From Pelmatolapia mariae (Eukaryota > Chordata > Actinopteri > Cichliformes > Cichlidae), in assembly GCF_036321145.2 (NCBI RefSeq), contig NC_086237.1, positions 36,572,337 to 36,636,336 on the forward strand: a stretch of DNA of 64,000 bases. Reading direction: 5' to 3'. Positions within the stretch are counted from its first letter, which is position 1; each line of letters begins with the position of its first letter. A program made the position numbers and the translations under genes. Below the pieces are notes generated by a model. It had not been told where the DNA came from. It saw only the letters and a list, made by a program, of their open reading frames with translations, and did not search any database. Positions 24,234 through 35,719 of this stretch are shown here, one piece after another.

Positions 24234-25419
24234 GAACACATACATACACATACATGAGGAGGTGAACAAAACTAACCCGGAAGTGCTATCTCTCCTTCTG
24301 GAGCAGCAGCGCAGTACAGCAAACTTATGACTTCGTTCCAGCTACACCCAAAGAATATGCCATGCCTATGGGTATTATGATGCTATTTAAAGCTATTCAA
24401 CCTTGCATATGGAAATGAAACTGGGACAGAACGTTCACCTGTGCCATTTTCTCTGAGAGAGGAGATGAAAGAAATGCAAGTGGGTAGTGACAATCTATCT
24501 GAACCCACAGGGCCTGGTGAGGATGAGCGTGAAACTCATTTGTAGTCTAACTTACAGGTTCAACCACTGGGACACACTTATATCAACATTACAAGGTCTA
24601 CCTGTCACAGAAAGCCACGACAGTTTTTGACTTGTGAATCATTGAGTGAACCCTCAGTGCAGTCACGTGCAGCAGTTAATCTAGTTGGGGAAATGCACAG
24701 CACCACAGTTACCTGTCACAATCATACCATCACGCACTGTATTTCCATGCCCACCATTGGCAATTGTGCCGCCTGCGTGTATGTCACATTCACCAATGTA
24801 CTGCACCCCAATACCATACTCACCATACCAGTATCACGCATCACCCCCACTGTTTGTTTCATAAGTAATTCTTGGACTGATAAGATAAGTTGTGAGAGAG
24901 TTTGAAAAAAGTTTTAAATGTCATGATTTTGTGAATGTCGGAAGCCATTTTATTTTTGTCAGGGAGTGTGTGATACCCACTAACGTGTGATCACATTTAT
25001 GTGAATTAATTTATGTTTAAGTAATTTTACTTTCAATCTAAGTGATATTTTCATTGGAAAATGCCCTAAATTAACTACAGTAGTTTTAACAGGAGACCTG
25101 GTAACAAGCCTGGGATATTTGTAGCTGATGCTCAATTTTTGTAACAGTAGGTGGCAGTGTTAGTCCATGGTTTGGCCTGTTGTTAGCAGTCAGAAGCGCA
25201 TGCTCCGTGCTGTTTTCTCATAATGGCGGAGTATTCGGGAACGACAAGCCACGTCTCCCTGTCTGATCATTTCTTTCCCGTTTATAGGACACATATATAG
25301 CTGTCTACAGGTGCTGCCACCTGGTACTTGTAACACATATCACCTGTTTCTCTCCCCAACCTTGTGGATTCACACATAGGAAGAATCTGTCTATTAAACC
25401 ATAGTAAGGTATTCGTGGT

Positions 25420-26106
25420 TTGTTCCAGAGAGAATCTCTATCTGTTCCACAGGTGATTTCTTATTGGAATTCCTTTGCCAGTGACATTACTTGGAAAAGA
25501 GTAGGGACAATTCCTAACAAGTATCTTGTAACGAATAAAGTAAAAGAAGTTTCATTCAAAATACTTCATGGATATTATCCTGCTAATCATTATATGACAA
25601 AGTTCAAAAGAGACATAAATCCGAACTGTGGATTTTGTGGAAGGCGACCTGAGACTGTGCAGCACCTCTTCTGGATCTGTTCACATGCTAGAACGTTTTG
25701 GAAAGACTTCAGTAGATTCATTACTGGACAGCTCTACAAGGACTTTACTCTGAAATGGGAAAATGTTGTATTTTATTTCTTTCGAAGGCAAAAAAAAAAA
25801 AAAAAAAAAAGATGTATACTTTATAATAAACTTGTTACTTATCTTAGCTAAATTTTATTTCCACAAATGCAAATACAGAAGCCAAAAGCCTAATTTTAAA
25901 CACTACTATAATGATTTGACATAAATTGATTAGAGGATCATTTAATAAAAAGGCTATAAAAACAATTACTATTTGTACTTATTATAAATTATCTGAATGT
26001 ATGTAACTTTTTATATTACACCCCCAGGCATATGTTAATTATGTTCCAATTTGTATACATTCTCTGTATACTGTTGCTTAATAAAGTTCTGAAAAAACAA
26101 AAAAAC
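25420..26106 (+). mobile_element. 3' end of an L1/Tx1-type LINE with RT zinc-binding domain
   Basis: The frame 25420-25851 reads a reverse-transcriptase-associated zinc-binding segment: KVKEVSFKILHGYYPANHY, then NPNCGFCGRRPETVQHLFW with the C-x2-C...H-x4-H/C pattern. This domain follows RT in L1- and Tx1-like LINEs. The frame runs into an A-rich stretch at 25790. The 3' UTR ends after AATAAA (26081-26086) with an A-rich tail near 26106. Everything upstream is missing, so it is a 5'-truncated insertion. Confidence 0.65.
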
Positions 26107-26439
26107 TTATGGCTACATCATTTTCTGTAACCTCATTCAGAACAATATTGCAGGAACAAACAGAGCCTTTTATACAGCGGATGTCAAAGAAACACTGCTA
26201 TAGATGTCTTCTCAGGGTTTTATGAAATATACTGTTTATTCACATAGATAATTATGACCAAAGTAAGACCATAGGCTATATCAATATGTAGTGAAGATGT
26301 GTCTTAATAATTTTTTTATCATTTTAAAATTGTTTTAATTCTAACTCTTCTAACACACACACTCCAGTCCTTTGAACTCCTAACATGAAACGTGCAGCAC
26401 AATCAGCACAAACCTGCATCAACTACTACAGCTGTAGAA

Positions 26440-26532
26440 CTTGAGGTGGCAAGTTTTGCGCATTTTTCTGCATCCACTTAAAGGCTTTTTCCCTTTATTC
26501 CCTCTTTTCTCTGAGCTTTTCTGCGCCGCCAT
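26440..26532 (-). pseudogene. Transposase N-terminal exon remnant of the 20281-26781 element
   Basis: The start codon lies at 26532 and the frame begins with MAAQKSSEKRGNKGKKPLSG, a lysine-rich start reminiscent of ZMYM1/TTF-type hAT proteins. The frame closes soon after. Upstream, at about 26590-26660, lie an inverted CCAAT motif and a CpG-containing promoter-like stretch. The remaining transposase exons are not found in the interior. Confidence 0.4.
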
Positions 26533-26789
26533 AGCACTCCTCTTCAACTCCGGTCAGCTGAAATGGCAAAATGTGATAACCTTGGTTAAAAAAGTGTGGA
26601 GAGGGGCGGACCAGGGAAGGCTGAGAGATTTCATTGGATTGGCCCAATGTCCTTCAAGAAAATCAACCAATGGGATATCGGGCTCAATAAAAAGCATTTA
26701 AAATATACTTTTTGGGGTAAATTATGACAGCTCCGGACCGGTCCCAAAACGTTTGTGTGCCAGATGGCCACTCCAGCCCTGCAGTCAAG

Positions 26790-28640
26790 TATACATCTAG
26801 TCCAACTTTCAAGTTTGCCATGAACTGAAACGTGATGAGCTGACCAGTGTGAGAAATACTAATAGATTAATAAATAAAAGAATCATAGTGCACAATGACA
26901 AACCAGAAATTCTAATCATGAAAAAAAGAAACTGATATGAACTTGTTCATATGACAGAATATTGATGATAGTTGTGTGTTTCTGCTGTTCATCCATCACT
27001 GAACATTCAAATGTTCATCCATTACTGAACATTTTAATGTTCAGTGATGGATGATGAAGACAATTAAATGAAAAATGGAATAGAAATACTTGAAACTGAC
27101 AACACAGAAGAATTTACTGTCACATGTCATGAATTAGATTCTGATCAAAAAATTTAAAAATTTAAAAAGAAATCACAAGGCCATACTTAAAAAAATCCAT
27201 ACAATAAGAAAATAAAATAAGAAATTGATAAAATCAGACTTGGATACTGATTGATATCATATTTATTCAGTAAAAGGACTAGATGTTACAATCTCTGATA
27301 ATGCATTGCTTTTAATGGGAAAATATTGAGGGATGGCTGTTATGAGGAAAGGCAGCCCAGAAACTTTATCAGCAGCTCACTTCGTTGTGTGCCTCAACTT
27401 TCGTTCTTTTACCCAAGCTAATCTGCCATTTTCCCCAGTTAGGTTTAGGGATTAGAGATCTGATCTAAATTATTAAAATTTGGGACACATCGTCAGTAGT
27501 AGACCTTGGATTCATCGGGTGTTTCGGCCATTATCACTAGACACCCTCATCCAAGGAGGCCCTGCCAGGGTTGATCAGGCCCCAGAGTGTGTCACTGGTT
27601 TATGTTAAAATTGTTACTTCTCTTCTTCTTTCTCCTGTTTGATTTTTTTTATGGTTTATTCTATCTATTCACTGCAACTGAGAAATACTTACCTTTTTAA
27701 AATTTATGGAGTCTGATTTCTTCAAAGGGACAGAAAAGGTAATAGAGAGGAGTAAGACAAGTAAGTAAGATAAGATAGGAGAGAGGAGAGCCGGAAGGGG
27801 GGCGCCCGATCTGGCTTCCCACACCTCCCCGTCGGATCGGGCTGTTCACTCTACCTCCCCACTGCCTCCCAGAAAAGGGAAGAAGAGCAGAGGGGAGAAG
27901 AGCAGAACATTTTTCATTCCTCCTTTTAGTTTCACTACCATGAGGTTAACTGCACAGTCCCCAGGAGGCCCTGAGCAAGCTGTAGCAGTCAACCAGCAAA
28001 ACTTCTAATGTTATGTTTGATTGATATCATATTTAAATATATTACACTGTCATCTGACAACCTGTATTAAAGTACAATATTTAAAGTACTACTACTTTTG
28101 AAGTTGCCAGTCAGAGCCCCCTGTTTATGAAAAAGACTTAAAAAGAGAAAAATACTGAATAACTCTTAAAAATGCATTAAATGAAAGCATGACAGGACAA
28201 AAAATACTTTATCACTTTAGTTGTAAAATTACTGTGTTACAGCAGCCAATGGAACAAAAAAATACAAAAAAGTGAAGAGCTCAATGAATTAAAAGTTAAT
28301 ATGACACAATAAGGAGCTTACATCTAAACTGAGTACAGGGATTGTGGTGTGAGGTGTAGATTTTCTGTATCTTTGTGTCAGTGAAGCTGAAACAGTTGTT
28401 GAAGGAAGTGTTTATCTGCAGGTCCAGTAAGAGGTGCAGAGGATGGTCTGGGTCCATTATCTACAGCAGTTCACCACAGCAGCAGTCATTTGGATGGAAG
28501 AATCCAATCAAGTTGTTGACTCAGCAATGATGAATTCTCTCATCAAGGCACCTGCACCACTCCCTGTTAAAAAAAAAGATGAACATTCAGTTAATGTTCA
28601 GATAAATATAAATATTCAGTAACTGCTAGGAAAGGTAAGA
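26790..28640 (-). repeat. TRIM unit 1, distal 5' flank
   Basis: CCAACTTTCAAGTTTGCCAT and the following 200 bases match 44180-44400 and 62060-62290. The block from about 28310 (ACTGAGTACAGGGATTGTGG) to 28520 matches 62480-62655. This flank has the orientation expected for copy 1 and lies 14 kb from that gene because of the insertions between. A motif at 28538-28568 is shared with the broken end of TRIM copy 2. Confidence 0.65.
26990..27053. repeat. Perfect 18-bp inverted repeat
   Basis: CATCCATCACTGAACATT (26990-27007) is exactly reverse-complemented at 27036-27053, with a 28-base loop that contains a further partial copy. It is absent from the homologous flanks at 44330 and 62220. Confidence 0.85.
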
Positions 28641-28711
28641 CAATCAAAATATAGCTGCCAAGTTAACAAAGTGAAACCAGAGGCATCATGCAACACTTCA
28701 TGTAATGACAA

Positions 28712-29211
28712 TGTCAGTGGCAAGACATTTTTAAACATTGAAAGAATACAGAAACAGTCAGAGTTTTGTTCAGAGAACTACGTGCGCACGGGTGAATGAT
28801 CGGGTGATACTCACACCGAGGCTTTGCAGTCAGCTTTATTTATACATCGCAACATTCCCTGTTTTTTCAGGCTTTCACAGACAATCTGGGCATGTATAGG
28901 ACACAGTGTGTGTGTGTGTGTGTGTGTATTGTCTATCTCGAGGAAAACAGAAGCCAGTTGGGTCCTGTTTCCAAGGGTGTCTGCAAGATACTTTCACAGG
29001 AGTCAGCGAATACTGCAGGGCTCATGTGTATGTGTGTGAGAAGATGCAAAGACAAAACATAAAGATATGTGAACACTATGTGCTTTTCAGGCCTTTCTTA
29101 ATGGGTAAATGAAACAGAAAAAGGAGAACTGAGTAAATGAAACATTATAAGGAAAACTGAGTAAATGAAACATTATAAGGAAAAGGAAAAACATCACAAA
29201 ATCTCTTAACA
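28712..29211 (-). repeat. 3' LTR of the provirus
   Basis: The 500-bp LTR contains a minus-strand TATA-like/AATAAA region (AATAAA at 28835-28840), a (GT)n run at about 28906-28927 and a duplicated AACATTATAAGGAAAA motif near the U3 edge. It differs from the 5' LTR by A/G in the CGGGTGAATG segment and by G/A in CATTCCCTG. Confidence 0.93.
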
Positions 29212-29339
29212 TTCCCTGCTGTTGTTCATATATATTTATGTACTTCAACTACTAGTCACTTGCAGAAGCATTTTCAACTAGAGTATCATTTTGTGAAAAC
29301 GTACATGATCAACTTTATTGGGTTTACACAGTTTAGTGC

Positions 29340-30830
29340 TTAAAAATCATCTTCTTCAACTTGTACCTTTTCTTGAGCTTGTTCAACTTGAGATAATGCG
29401 ATGTAAGCTTGCAATCTTACAGTAAACATTTTGCTTATCATACTCCGAATACAAGGCAGTACACATGTGGAAAATAAGCAAAGTAACATAAGGAGCATTC
29501 CAACGAATGTTAGTCCTTTAGTGAGTAATGACTTCCACGACCCGCTAAACAGCCATGTGAGCCAGTCCTCGGTGTTGTGTGTGTAATCTTGCTGCTGTAC
29601 TCGTCTGAGCTGACGTAGCGTGTTCAGTGTGTCAGACAAGTTGGTGGAATGCACATTATCAGGGATGTAGGTGCAGCAGGTTGTATTAAACAACACACAG
29701 AGACCGCCTTTCTCGGCCAAAATCATGTCTAACGCCACACGGTGTTGCATTGTACTAAGGCGCAAGGCGTCGATTTCTTCATTCTACGCGTTATTCACTT
29801 TACAGGATGCATTCAGGAACAGTCCAAAACGGTAGTTCAGAGCCTCAATTCTAAGGGCGTGCTTTCCAACTCCTACCCATGGGAAAAGGGCATGGGCGAC
29901 CTTTTGTCCTGTGGTCCAAAGCTTGAATTCCTCTGGGACGTCAGAGCCCCAAATTGGGTCGTGTGGTTGTATTGTTCGTCTCCGGCGTGTCCGCGCACGG
30001 GCTGCTCCTGCTGTTATCTTGAAGGTGTGATCGCTTAGCATCAGTGGCACACATTGTCCCTCATAGTTTTCAGGCACGGCTAGGTATGTTTGGGGTTGTT
30101 TGTCATATCCTTGACACCACCAGCCGGTCCCCTCGACCCAGTAGAGTTTCTTTGTAAGAGTCGGTAGTGTCAGGGTGTATTGGCATGCGCCAGATAGGCT
30201 GTAGTGAGTTGCTCCTTTGGTGATGTTGACAAACACGACACATAAGGGAAAAGTGTACGTGGTCACCACAGCCAGCACAGTGATGTTTGGGGTGCTGAGT
30301 GACATATTCACCCAGTGTTTGTCCTCACAGGCGTATGTGTACCTGTTAGGCTCTGACGTGTTGGTGATATTAGTGCATAGGTCCATCAGATAGGTTGGGT
30401 CTTCTTGTCCTACTGTTGTGGTGACGTTGATGTTCTGGACGTTAGGGTCTCCTAGACATATCCACTTCTCCAATTTTCTCATCGTTTGGTTATCACAATG
30501 TCCGCGGGCTGCTTTCTCATATATGCACAGTCCTTCATTTAGTGGTGCGGGTGTGCCGTACAGGGTCAAGTGTTTTGCAGTGAGAGGCATGTGTGAACAG
30601 ATGTAACAGTTTTTGTCTCTTGTGGAGTTGTACACATAACGGTACCAGGCATTGTTCATCCATGGGTGGTTGTGATCTTGTGTCATGTCGTCTGGATGTA
30701 TTGCGTCATGTGTCAGTCTTGTCTCCAGGTGGTGCTGTTCTTCTTCTTGTGGAATCAGTAACAGCAGTCCCAACAGGATTGTGACACTGGCCACCAGAAC
30801 GAGTATGGTCTTCATGATGACCGAACACAC
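29340..30830 (-). pseudogene. Retroviral Env (SU and TM) with one in-frame stop
   Basis: The upstream frame (30830-29784, 348 aa) has an N-terminal hydrophobic signal-like segment, a CYIC motif in the surface subunit (the CXXC of covalently linked gamma-type Envs), many N-glycosylation sequons and a polybasic RRRR cleavage site before the transmembrane subunit. A TAG stop (29784-29786) ends it in the ectodomain. The same frame resumes directly and stays open to 29340, carrying the CX6CC motif (CVLFNTTCC) and a hydrophobic anchor followed by a short acidic tail. No frameshift separates the halves. Family members mediate receptor binding and membrane fusion; this copy would encode only a truncated surface protein. 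Confidence 0.88.
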
Positions 30831-30938
30831 CTGGTCCTGTGAGTGAGTAGACTAGGGGCGAGAAGAACAAGGGCGGGATTTACCCAAACAGCCCTCTCTC
30901 CACCTCCCAGATCACTAACAGGCAGGGGTGCTGGCGTC

Positions 30939-31490
30939 TTAGTGTGGACTGTCGCTCACTTTTTTACAGTGGCTCTGATGAATCCAGGAAGGTCGTTCAG
31001 CAATTTTGCAGGCTGTTGGTGTGGCCAGGAGGACTTGGTAAGGTCCTTCCCACCTCGGGGAACTCCACTTTTTCCTCTGGAGCACTTTTATCAGGATCCA
31101 ATCTCCTGGTTTCAACCTGGAAGAGACTGGAAAAGAGTCACGCAGCAGTTTGTTGTTCAACACAGTTTCTGTATTTTCTAGCAACTTTGCCATCCACTCT
31201 GGTAGAGTAGTCTCTCTAGCTGATTTGTTCACTGGTTCACTCAGTATTAGTAGTGGGAAAAGGTCTTCCATGAATTATTTCAAATGGCGTCAATTTTTGT
31301 GAGCCTGCCAGTCAGGCCATGGTCTCCCTGTTACTTCCATGCATTTCCTTAGCCTTTGTTTTATAGTGCCATTGGTTCTTTCTACCAACCCTGCACTCTG
31401 TGGGTGGTATGAACAGTGATGTTTTATACTGAACCTAGCGCGTCAGAGACTTTTGATATTACTTCATTTACAAAATGTGTAGCACAATAG
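30939..31490 (-). pseudogene. Retroviral integrase, C-terminal part only
   Basis: The last 110 codons (31271-30939) are open and contain WEGPYQVLL and a WIHQSHCKKV end, the GPY/F-type C-terminal domain of gamma-like integrases. Upstream of 31271 the minus strand still reads ERTNGTIKQRLRKCMEVTG and, further up, THFVNEVISKVSDALG, from the catalytic core, but with frame changes. Nothing of reverse transcriptase, RNase H or protease is recognisable. The frame ends about 110 bases before env starts. Confidence 0.8.
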
Positions 31491-31664
31491 ACAATTCAAT
31501 CAAGACCTTGAGCCATAAACAGACCTCACGCACAGACATTGTTTTCATAACCGGACAATTTTAGACCTTGTTCCTTAAATCTACATAAATATCCTCTGGG
31601 TGACATAAAACACATTTTAAGTAATCAATTGCTTCTCATAAAAATTATGTATATTTGAATGTTT

Positions 31665-33923
31665 GTCAATCAATCAATCAAGGCTTTATTCGTCACATGC
31701 AGGGGGGTCCTGCAGTGAAATGGGACCCCCCCCGACCTTACATAGACACACAAACATCACATGGGGATACAGTCGGAGATTGGTAGCATTGGAGAGAAAA
31801 ACATTGAAATGTGCATTACAATGGGAAAGTACAAGAGGAAAAAAAGAGACCCCTTCTCATGCTATGCTTCCATGGTAGGACAGCACGAGAACAGGAAACA
31901 AAAAAACTCCTCTGCACAAAAAAGCACATAAATGTGACACATCATTGGGAAGACATAACAAGCCACACGGTAGGGTGATGGGTAAGGAGCAATGTGAAGC
32001 AAACCCAGCAGCCGCCTCGCACAGCGCTATCTTATCCAGCGCGGCACGTAGACCCGCCGTGTTCCCCCACAGGAAACAAGCATCGAAGGCGTTTGGAAAG
32101 GGAGGGGGATAAGTGTGTGGTTTTCAGTGTAAGTGTATGTGTGTGCGTGTCCATAGTTCAGCGGAGACAGTGTCCTTCGCCCTGCCAGGCTAAGTAAACA
32201 GTCTGCCAGCCAACCCAGGTGGCCTTAGAATGGGGAGGAACAATGTCAACACAGGCGTTATCTCGGATTGTTTTGATCGGCTCCAGCCTTGAGCCCGCAG
32301 CTGGCGCCGGAGGGGTAGCCGTATTAAGATGGTGATTTCTTTCCAACAGCTCATGAGAATTTCGAGCTGTATTGTTTTAGCACTCCGACACTGATCTCTC
32401 CATCTCCCGTTGGATAGCCGTCAGTTTCTCCATGATGTTGTTAACCTTCAATTCCGTGGTCTTGTCAATCTTTTGCTCACAGAGCCGGTTCTGAGACCTC
32501 GCGACCGCAGCCAACTGATCCGTGATGTTGTCCAACTTTCGCCCATAGTTGTTGATTTGAGCTGATTCTTCCCTGATGTGTCCCAGTATCCGCTCAGAGA
32601 TGTTATTCTGAGTATTCACTGCAGCCGCAATAGCCTCCAAGCTCTTGACCATGTCCCCGTCTGTGAGCCCTTTCTGAGAAGCCGCGCCTCGTCCAGTCAA
32701 TCCAATCTCAGCAGGCAGCTTGGTGGGGGTTTGAGCAGTCAGTCCCGCTGTCTTGATTCTCCGATAAGCCAGGGCCAAGCCAGCTCCGATCAGCAAGAAC
32801 CCTGCTATCATGGTTCCGAATAGGTAGATATCTTCAGCGTCCTCGATCGACAGTCCCGCCAGGCACACGATCCTCCATGTCTGCCACCCGTCCATCGTGT
32901 ATCCAGCAGGGAAGGTCCCTCCAGGGCACTCAGGCTCTCCCGAGCCCAAACTTCTCGTTGAGAAGAGGGTGTCAATAGCATTCAGAGACCAGTTGATCAA
33001 ATCCATAGTTCTCTTTAGGTTTTAGACACCGGCTGTGAGAGAGTGTTCCAGGGTAGTAAGAAGAAAAAAAAGCACGAGACAAGACAAGGACATAAGCGGC
33101 TAAGCAGGGAAGATAGGGGAAGGAGGAGAGGAGAAAAGTGCGACCGCCTTCGCTGAGAGCCAAACGAGAAAAAGCATTTTGCATGAGCATAAGCATTTGC
33201 GAGCAAAGCATTCTTCAGTGCATAAGCGTGTGTGTGTGCCATTTCTCCCTCTATCAACGAGTGCACATGTGTTCATGTGTGTGTTTCACTTCATTCTGAA
33301 TCGGTGTATGTAGATGTGTGTGTGTTCATCACTTTCCTGTTCTGGTGTTCTGGGTAAACCACAGCCTGAAGCGTGCCCTGGGGTCCTGCCCTCCTCCTTT
33401 TCAGTCCGCTTGCCACCATTGCTGCTGTCCAAAGTTCAGTCTGTCCTGGTTCTGACCTCAATTGGGACAGTCCTTTTCTCCAGTGTCCATGCTCACCGCA
33501 GGTGAAAACTGCATCTTCTTCTGTGTTTTGTCCATTCGACCTCAGTTGCTCCTCCTGTCTCTGGCACGCCCTTTTTGCTGCCGTGTTGGTCCATCACTGT
33601 CCTGCACAGTGTTAATGCAGAATTGTTAAGGTCAGCATTCTTCTGCTCGGCCTTACTTGTCATTCGGCTTGGCAGGCGTCTCGTCACAGCTCTGTCAGCT
33701 GAAGCTGTCAGGGAATTTTCCCCCGTGTAGTGAAACGGGCCTTGGTTTTAACGCTCTCCGTCTCCGCTGCATAGGATCGCTTTTCTGCAGCCCTGTTGAC
33801 ATTTTCAGGAAATTGTTGTTGTAAGTCCAGCTGCTGCAACATTTGGTCAGGGTCACGTCGAAGGTGGTAGAGGGGAGAGCAGGAGTCCAGGTCAGCCTCG
33901 GCTTTCAGGGCCGGCAAAGCAGC
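31665..33923 (-). other. Spliced gene-like unit inside the provirus with (TGAT)n tail
   Basis: On the minus strand there is a good acceptor (TTTAATTACAG) before 33923, an exon to about 33497 with donor GTGAGC, then a second acceptor (CTCTCTCACAG) before 33033. This is followed by the 209-aa coding frame, a long 3' region, AATAAA at 31685-31690 and a tail of TGAT repeats at 31665-31680. Retroviral integrase sequence lies just beyond the tail. The 5' limit is not clear; the DNA upstream to about 35700 is AT-rich and non-coding. The tail suggests LINE-type insertion, but the retained intron argues against simple retroposition of mature mRNA. Confidence 0.5.
32377..33006 (-). CDS. Unrecognised 209-aa membrane/coiled-coil protein
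   Basis: The frame starts 27 bases after a strong splice acceptor. About 45 N-terminal residues carry two cysteines and tryptophans (PECPGGTFPAGYTMDGWQTW, then IVC). A single hydrophobic segment follows at about residues 62-81 (LFGTMIAGFLLIGAGLALAY), then RRIK as a stop-transfer signal. The rest is a cytosolic-type helical tail with heptad-like spacing (residues about 120-205). This predicts a type I or III single-pass protein that oligomerises. After the TAA the same frame stays open for about 72 more codons, down to 32158, so the ancestral protein may have been longer. I know no family with this layout and give no function. I recall similar sequences as repeated hypothetical proteins in fish, but cannot verify this. 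Confidence 0.5.
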   Translation of the reverse strand: MDLINWSLNAIDTLFSTRSLGSGEPECPGGTFPAGYTMDGWQTWRIVCLAGLSIEDAEDIYLFGTMIAGFLLIGAGLALAYRRIKTAGLTAQTPTKLPAEIGLTGRGAASQKGLTDGDMVKSLEAIAAAVNTQNNISERILGHIREESAQINNYGRKLDNITDQLAAVARSQNRLCEQKIDKTTELKVNNIMEKLTAIQREMERSVSEC

Positions 33924-35719
33924 CTGTAATTAAACATAAAGAGAAGAAAAAACAAAACAAAACAAAAACAAACAGAAGTGTACGAACAGGAAAATTATGT
34001 TGTGTTGGCTGTGATACAAAGAGAGGGGAGAAACACCGGGCAGGCCCTGTGTCAGCCTTCCCCTTTTTTTTTTTTCTTTCTTTTCTCTCACGATGTAATC
34101 AACTGATAACCCACCAAGTTGACAGGACAACACAGGTAGATATTTAAATTCTTAAGATCATGTTTAAAAGCACAAAAAGGAATTTTCCTTCCGTCAGTAA
34201 TCACATGTGTCGTTCAATCAGCAGAAAACATCTCACAATTTGACTTTTAACCACTAAAATTGTTGTTTAATCACTGGTTGGTCATACCAGTCTCTGTATT
34301 TTCTTTTTGAAGAAGTTAAATTGTTGTCCTGCAACCCAGAGGGTTTATTTGTTAGTAATAGATAAACTTCATCATTTAACAACAGGTGTATGTTAATTTT
34401 TGCTGCTTTAACCTTGCTGGAAAATCTTTACGTGTTCATGAGTGTAAGCTGTTTTTTCATTGCGTTTGTAGGCAGGTTAATTTTAACTTTTCCTCAAACA
34501 AGGCATTTCTCTAACAGTTGCCCTTCACTCGCGTGTGCTAAGACAGGCAAATGTGCTTGTAGTAGTTGTGAGATTATATTACATCATACCTGTAAACAAA
34601 ATGAGTGCATCGTGATACTGCTGTAGGCCACATCATACTTCTTGTGTAATCAGTATTTAGTTTCAGTTTGCATCACTTAAACAAAACATCACTCTTTGTT
34701 TTATTATTATTATTATTACTATTATTTTAAATTCTCCTTTCTCAAAAACAGAAAATGAAATTGTAGTTGTTCCTTGCTGAGAAACACAAAATTACATTTC
34801 AAACAAAAAACAGACAACCCAGCTCTCAGCTGGCTCTGGACTTATCATCATCAAACTGATACAACTGAAACTGATTTATTCATTTTTCAACCCAACAAAA
34901 CAAAACAAAACAAAAACAAGTTACTGATGGCTTGAACGCTTTACACACGAGTCAGGATGCAAAAAGGCTGCTGCCAAAGACAAATCAGAAGCATGGGGGA
35001 AAAAACTGAGCTCACAGACAGCTTCATGTTTGAGCTTTAATAGCTCTGTTTCCCTCCCTCTGATGTGTTCTTATGCAGCCCCTGCTCTAAAAAATGTGTA
35101 ACCTGCTCATCAGCTTAGCAGTGACCATATATTTAATTCAACTTCTCAAACCTGTAGCTTTAGCTGTTGTATACAGGGTTTGGCTTATTAGTTGTTAGTT
35201 GTTAGTATAGGTTTGCTCTTCATCTTAACAAAAACTCATCTAAGATGACAGGTTTACAAGCAGGTCAAGCGTCTCTATGCACTTGATTAGATTTGGTATT
35301 TTCTTCATCTCATATATCATTATACTGAGTTTGAGCAAACCTTAAGCTTGATTCAGACTACTTCTAATAATTATCCACCTCACATCATAACTGAATAGGA
35401 TGCTTCTTCTCATTACTATTATGTCATTATTAATATTTTATTATGTATCCATCGAGGGCTGGGGGTGATCTGCAGTTTCACCCCCACCCAAGCTGGAGAC
35501 ACACTTTCCTTGGCTGAACAATGACACCGCCATAATATACCTTATGGATTTTTCTTTTTCATTTGATATACTTTCGTGTGGATTATCTGGATTTATGCAT
35601 TCTAGGCACGTTCGTCATGCCAACTATATTTCATTGTTAATACCAGTACACAGGTTGTTATCCTTCCTATTATTAATTTGAATACATTAGATAAACTCTA
35701 TTTTAATTTAACCTTTTGT
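33924..35719. other. AT-rich interior of the provirus, no gene seen
   Basis: There is no gag or pol similarity on the minus strand. (AAAAC)n-like runs occur at 33945-33970 and 34893-34918, and TTA-rich simple sequence at 34700-34720. A polypyrimidine run at 34062-34088 could belong to an intron of the 33497-33923 exon. An ATTTGAAT at about 35678 resembles the flank of the TGAT tail at 31651 but is too short to prove an insertion duplication. Confidence 0.4.

Larger units (their letters stand above)
20281..26781 (-). mobile_element. 6.5-kb hAT-like composite element with 8-bp target duplication
   Basis: The left terminus is CAGGGCTGGACTGG and the right terminus, in reverse complement, is CAGGGCTGGAGTGG. 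Flanking 8-mers are CAGTGAAG (20273-20280) and CAGTCAAG (26782-26789), seven of eight identical. TRIM-unit 5' flank lies outside on both sides. At the right end a minus-strand reading frame starts with a basic transposase-like N-terminus at 26532. The interior is filled by later insertions: a pogo remnant, two small hAT derivatives and an L1/Tx1 3' end. A long imperfect inverted repeat links 20340-20780 with 22530-22800. Confidence 0.6.

Noticed and set aside
28824..29112. Paired 71- and 68-codon frames, repeated at 37029-37317
   Set aside because: They lie antisense within the two LTRs and are duplicated only because the LTRs are; the (GT)n run supplies part of the frame.
29742..30038. Plus-strand frames across env, and 30844-31210
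   Set aside because: Antisense to env and integrase, with no retroviral antisense-gene features visible.
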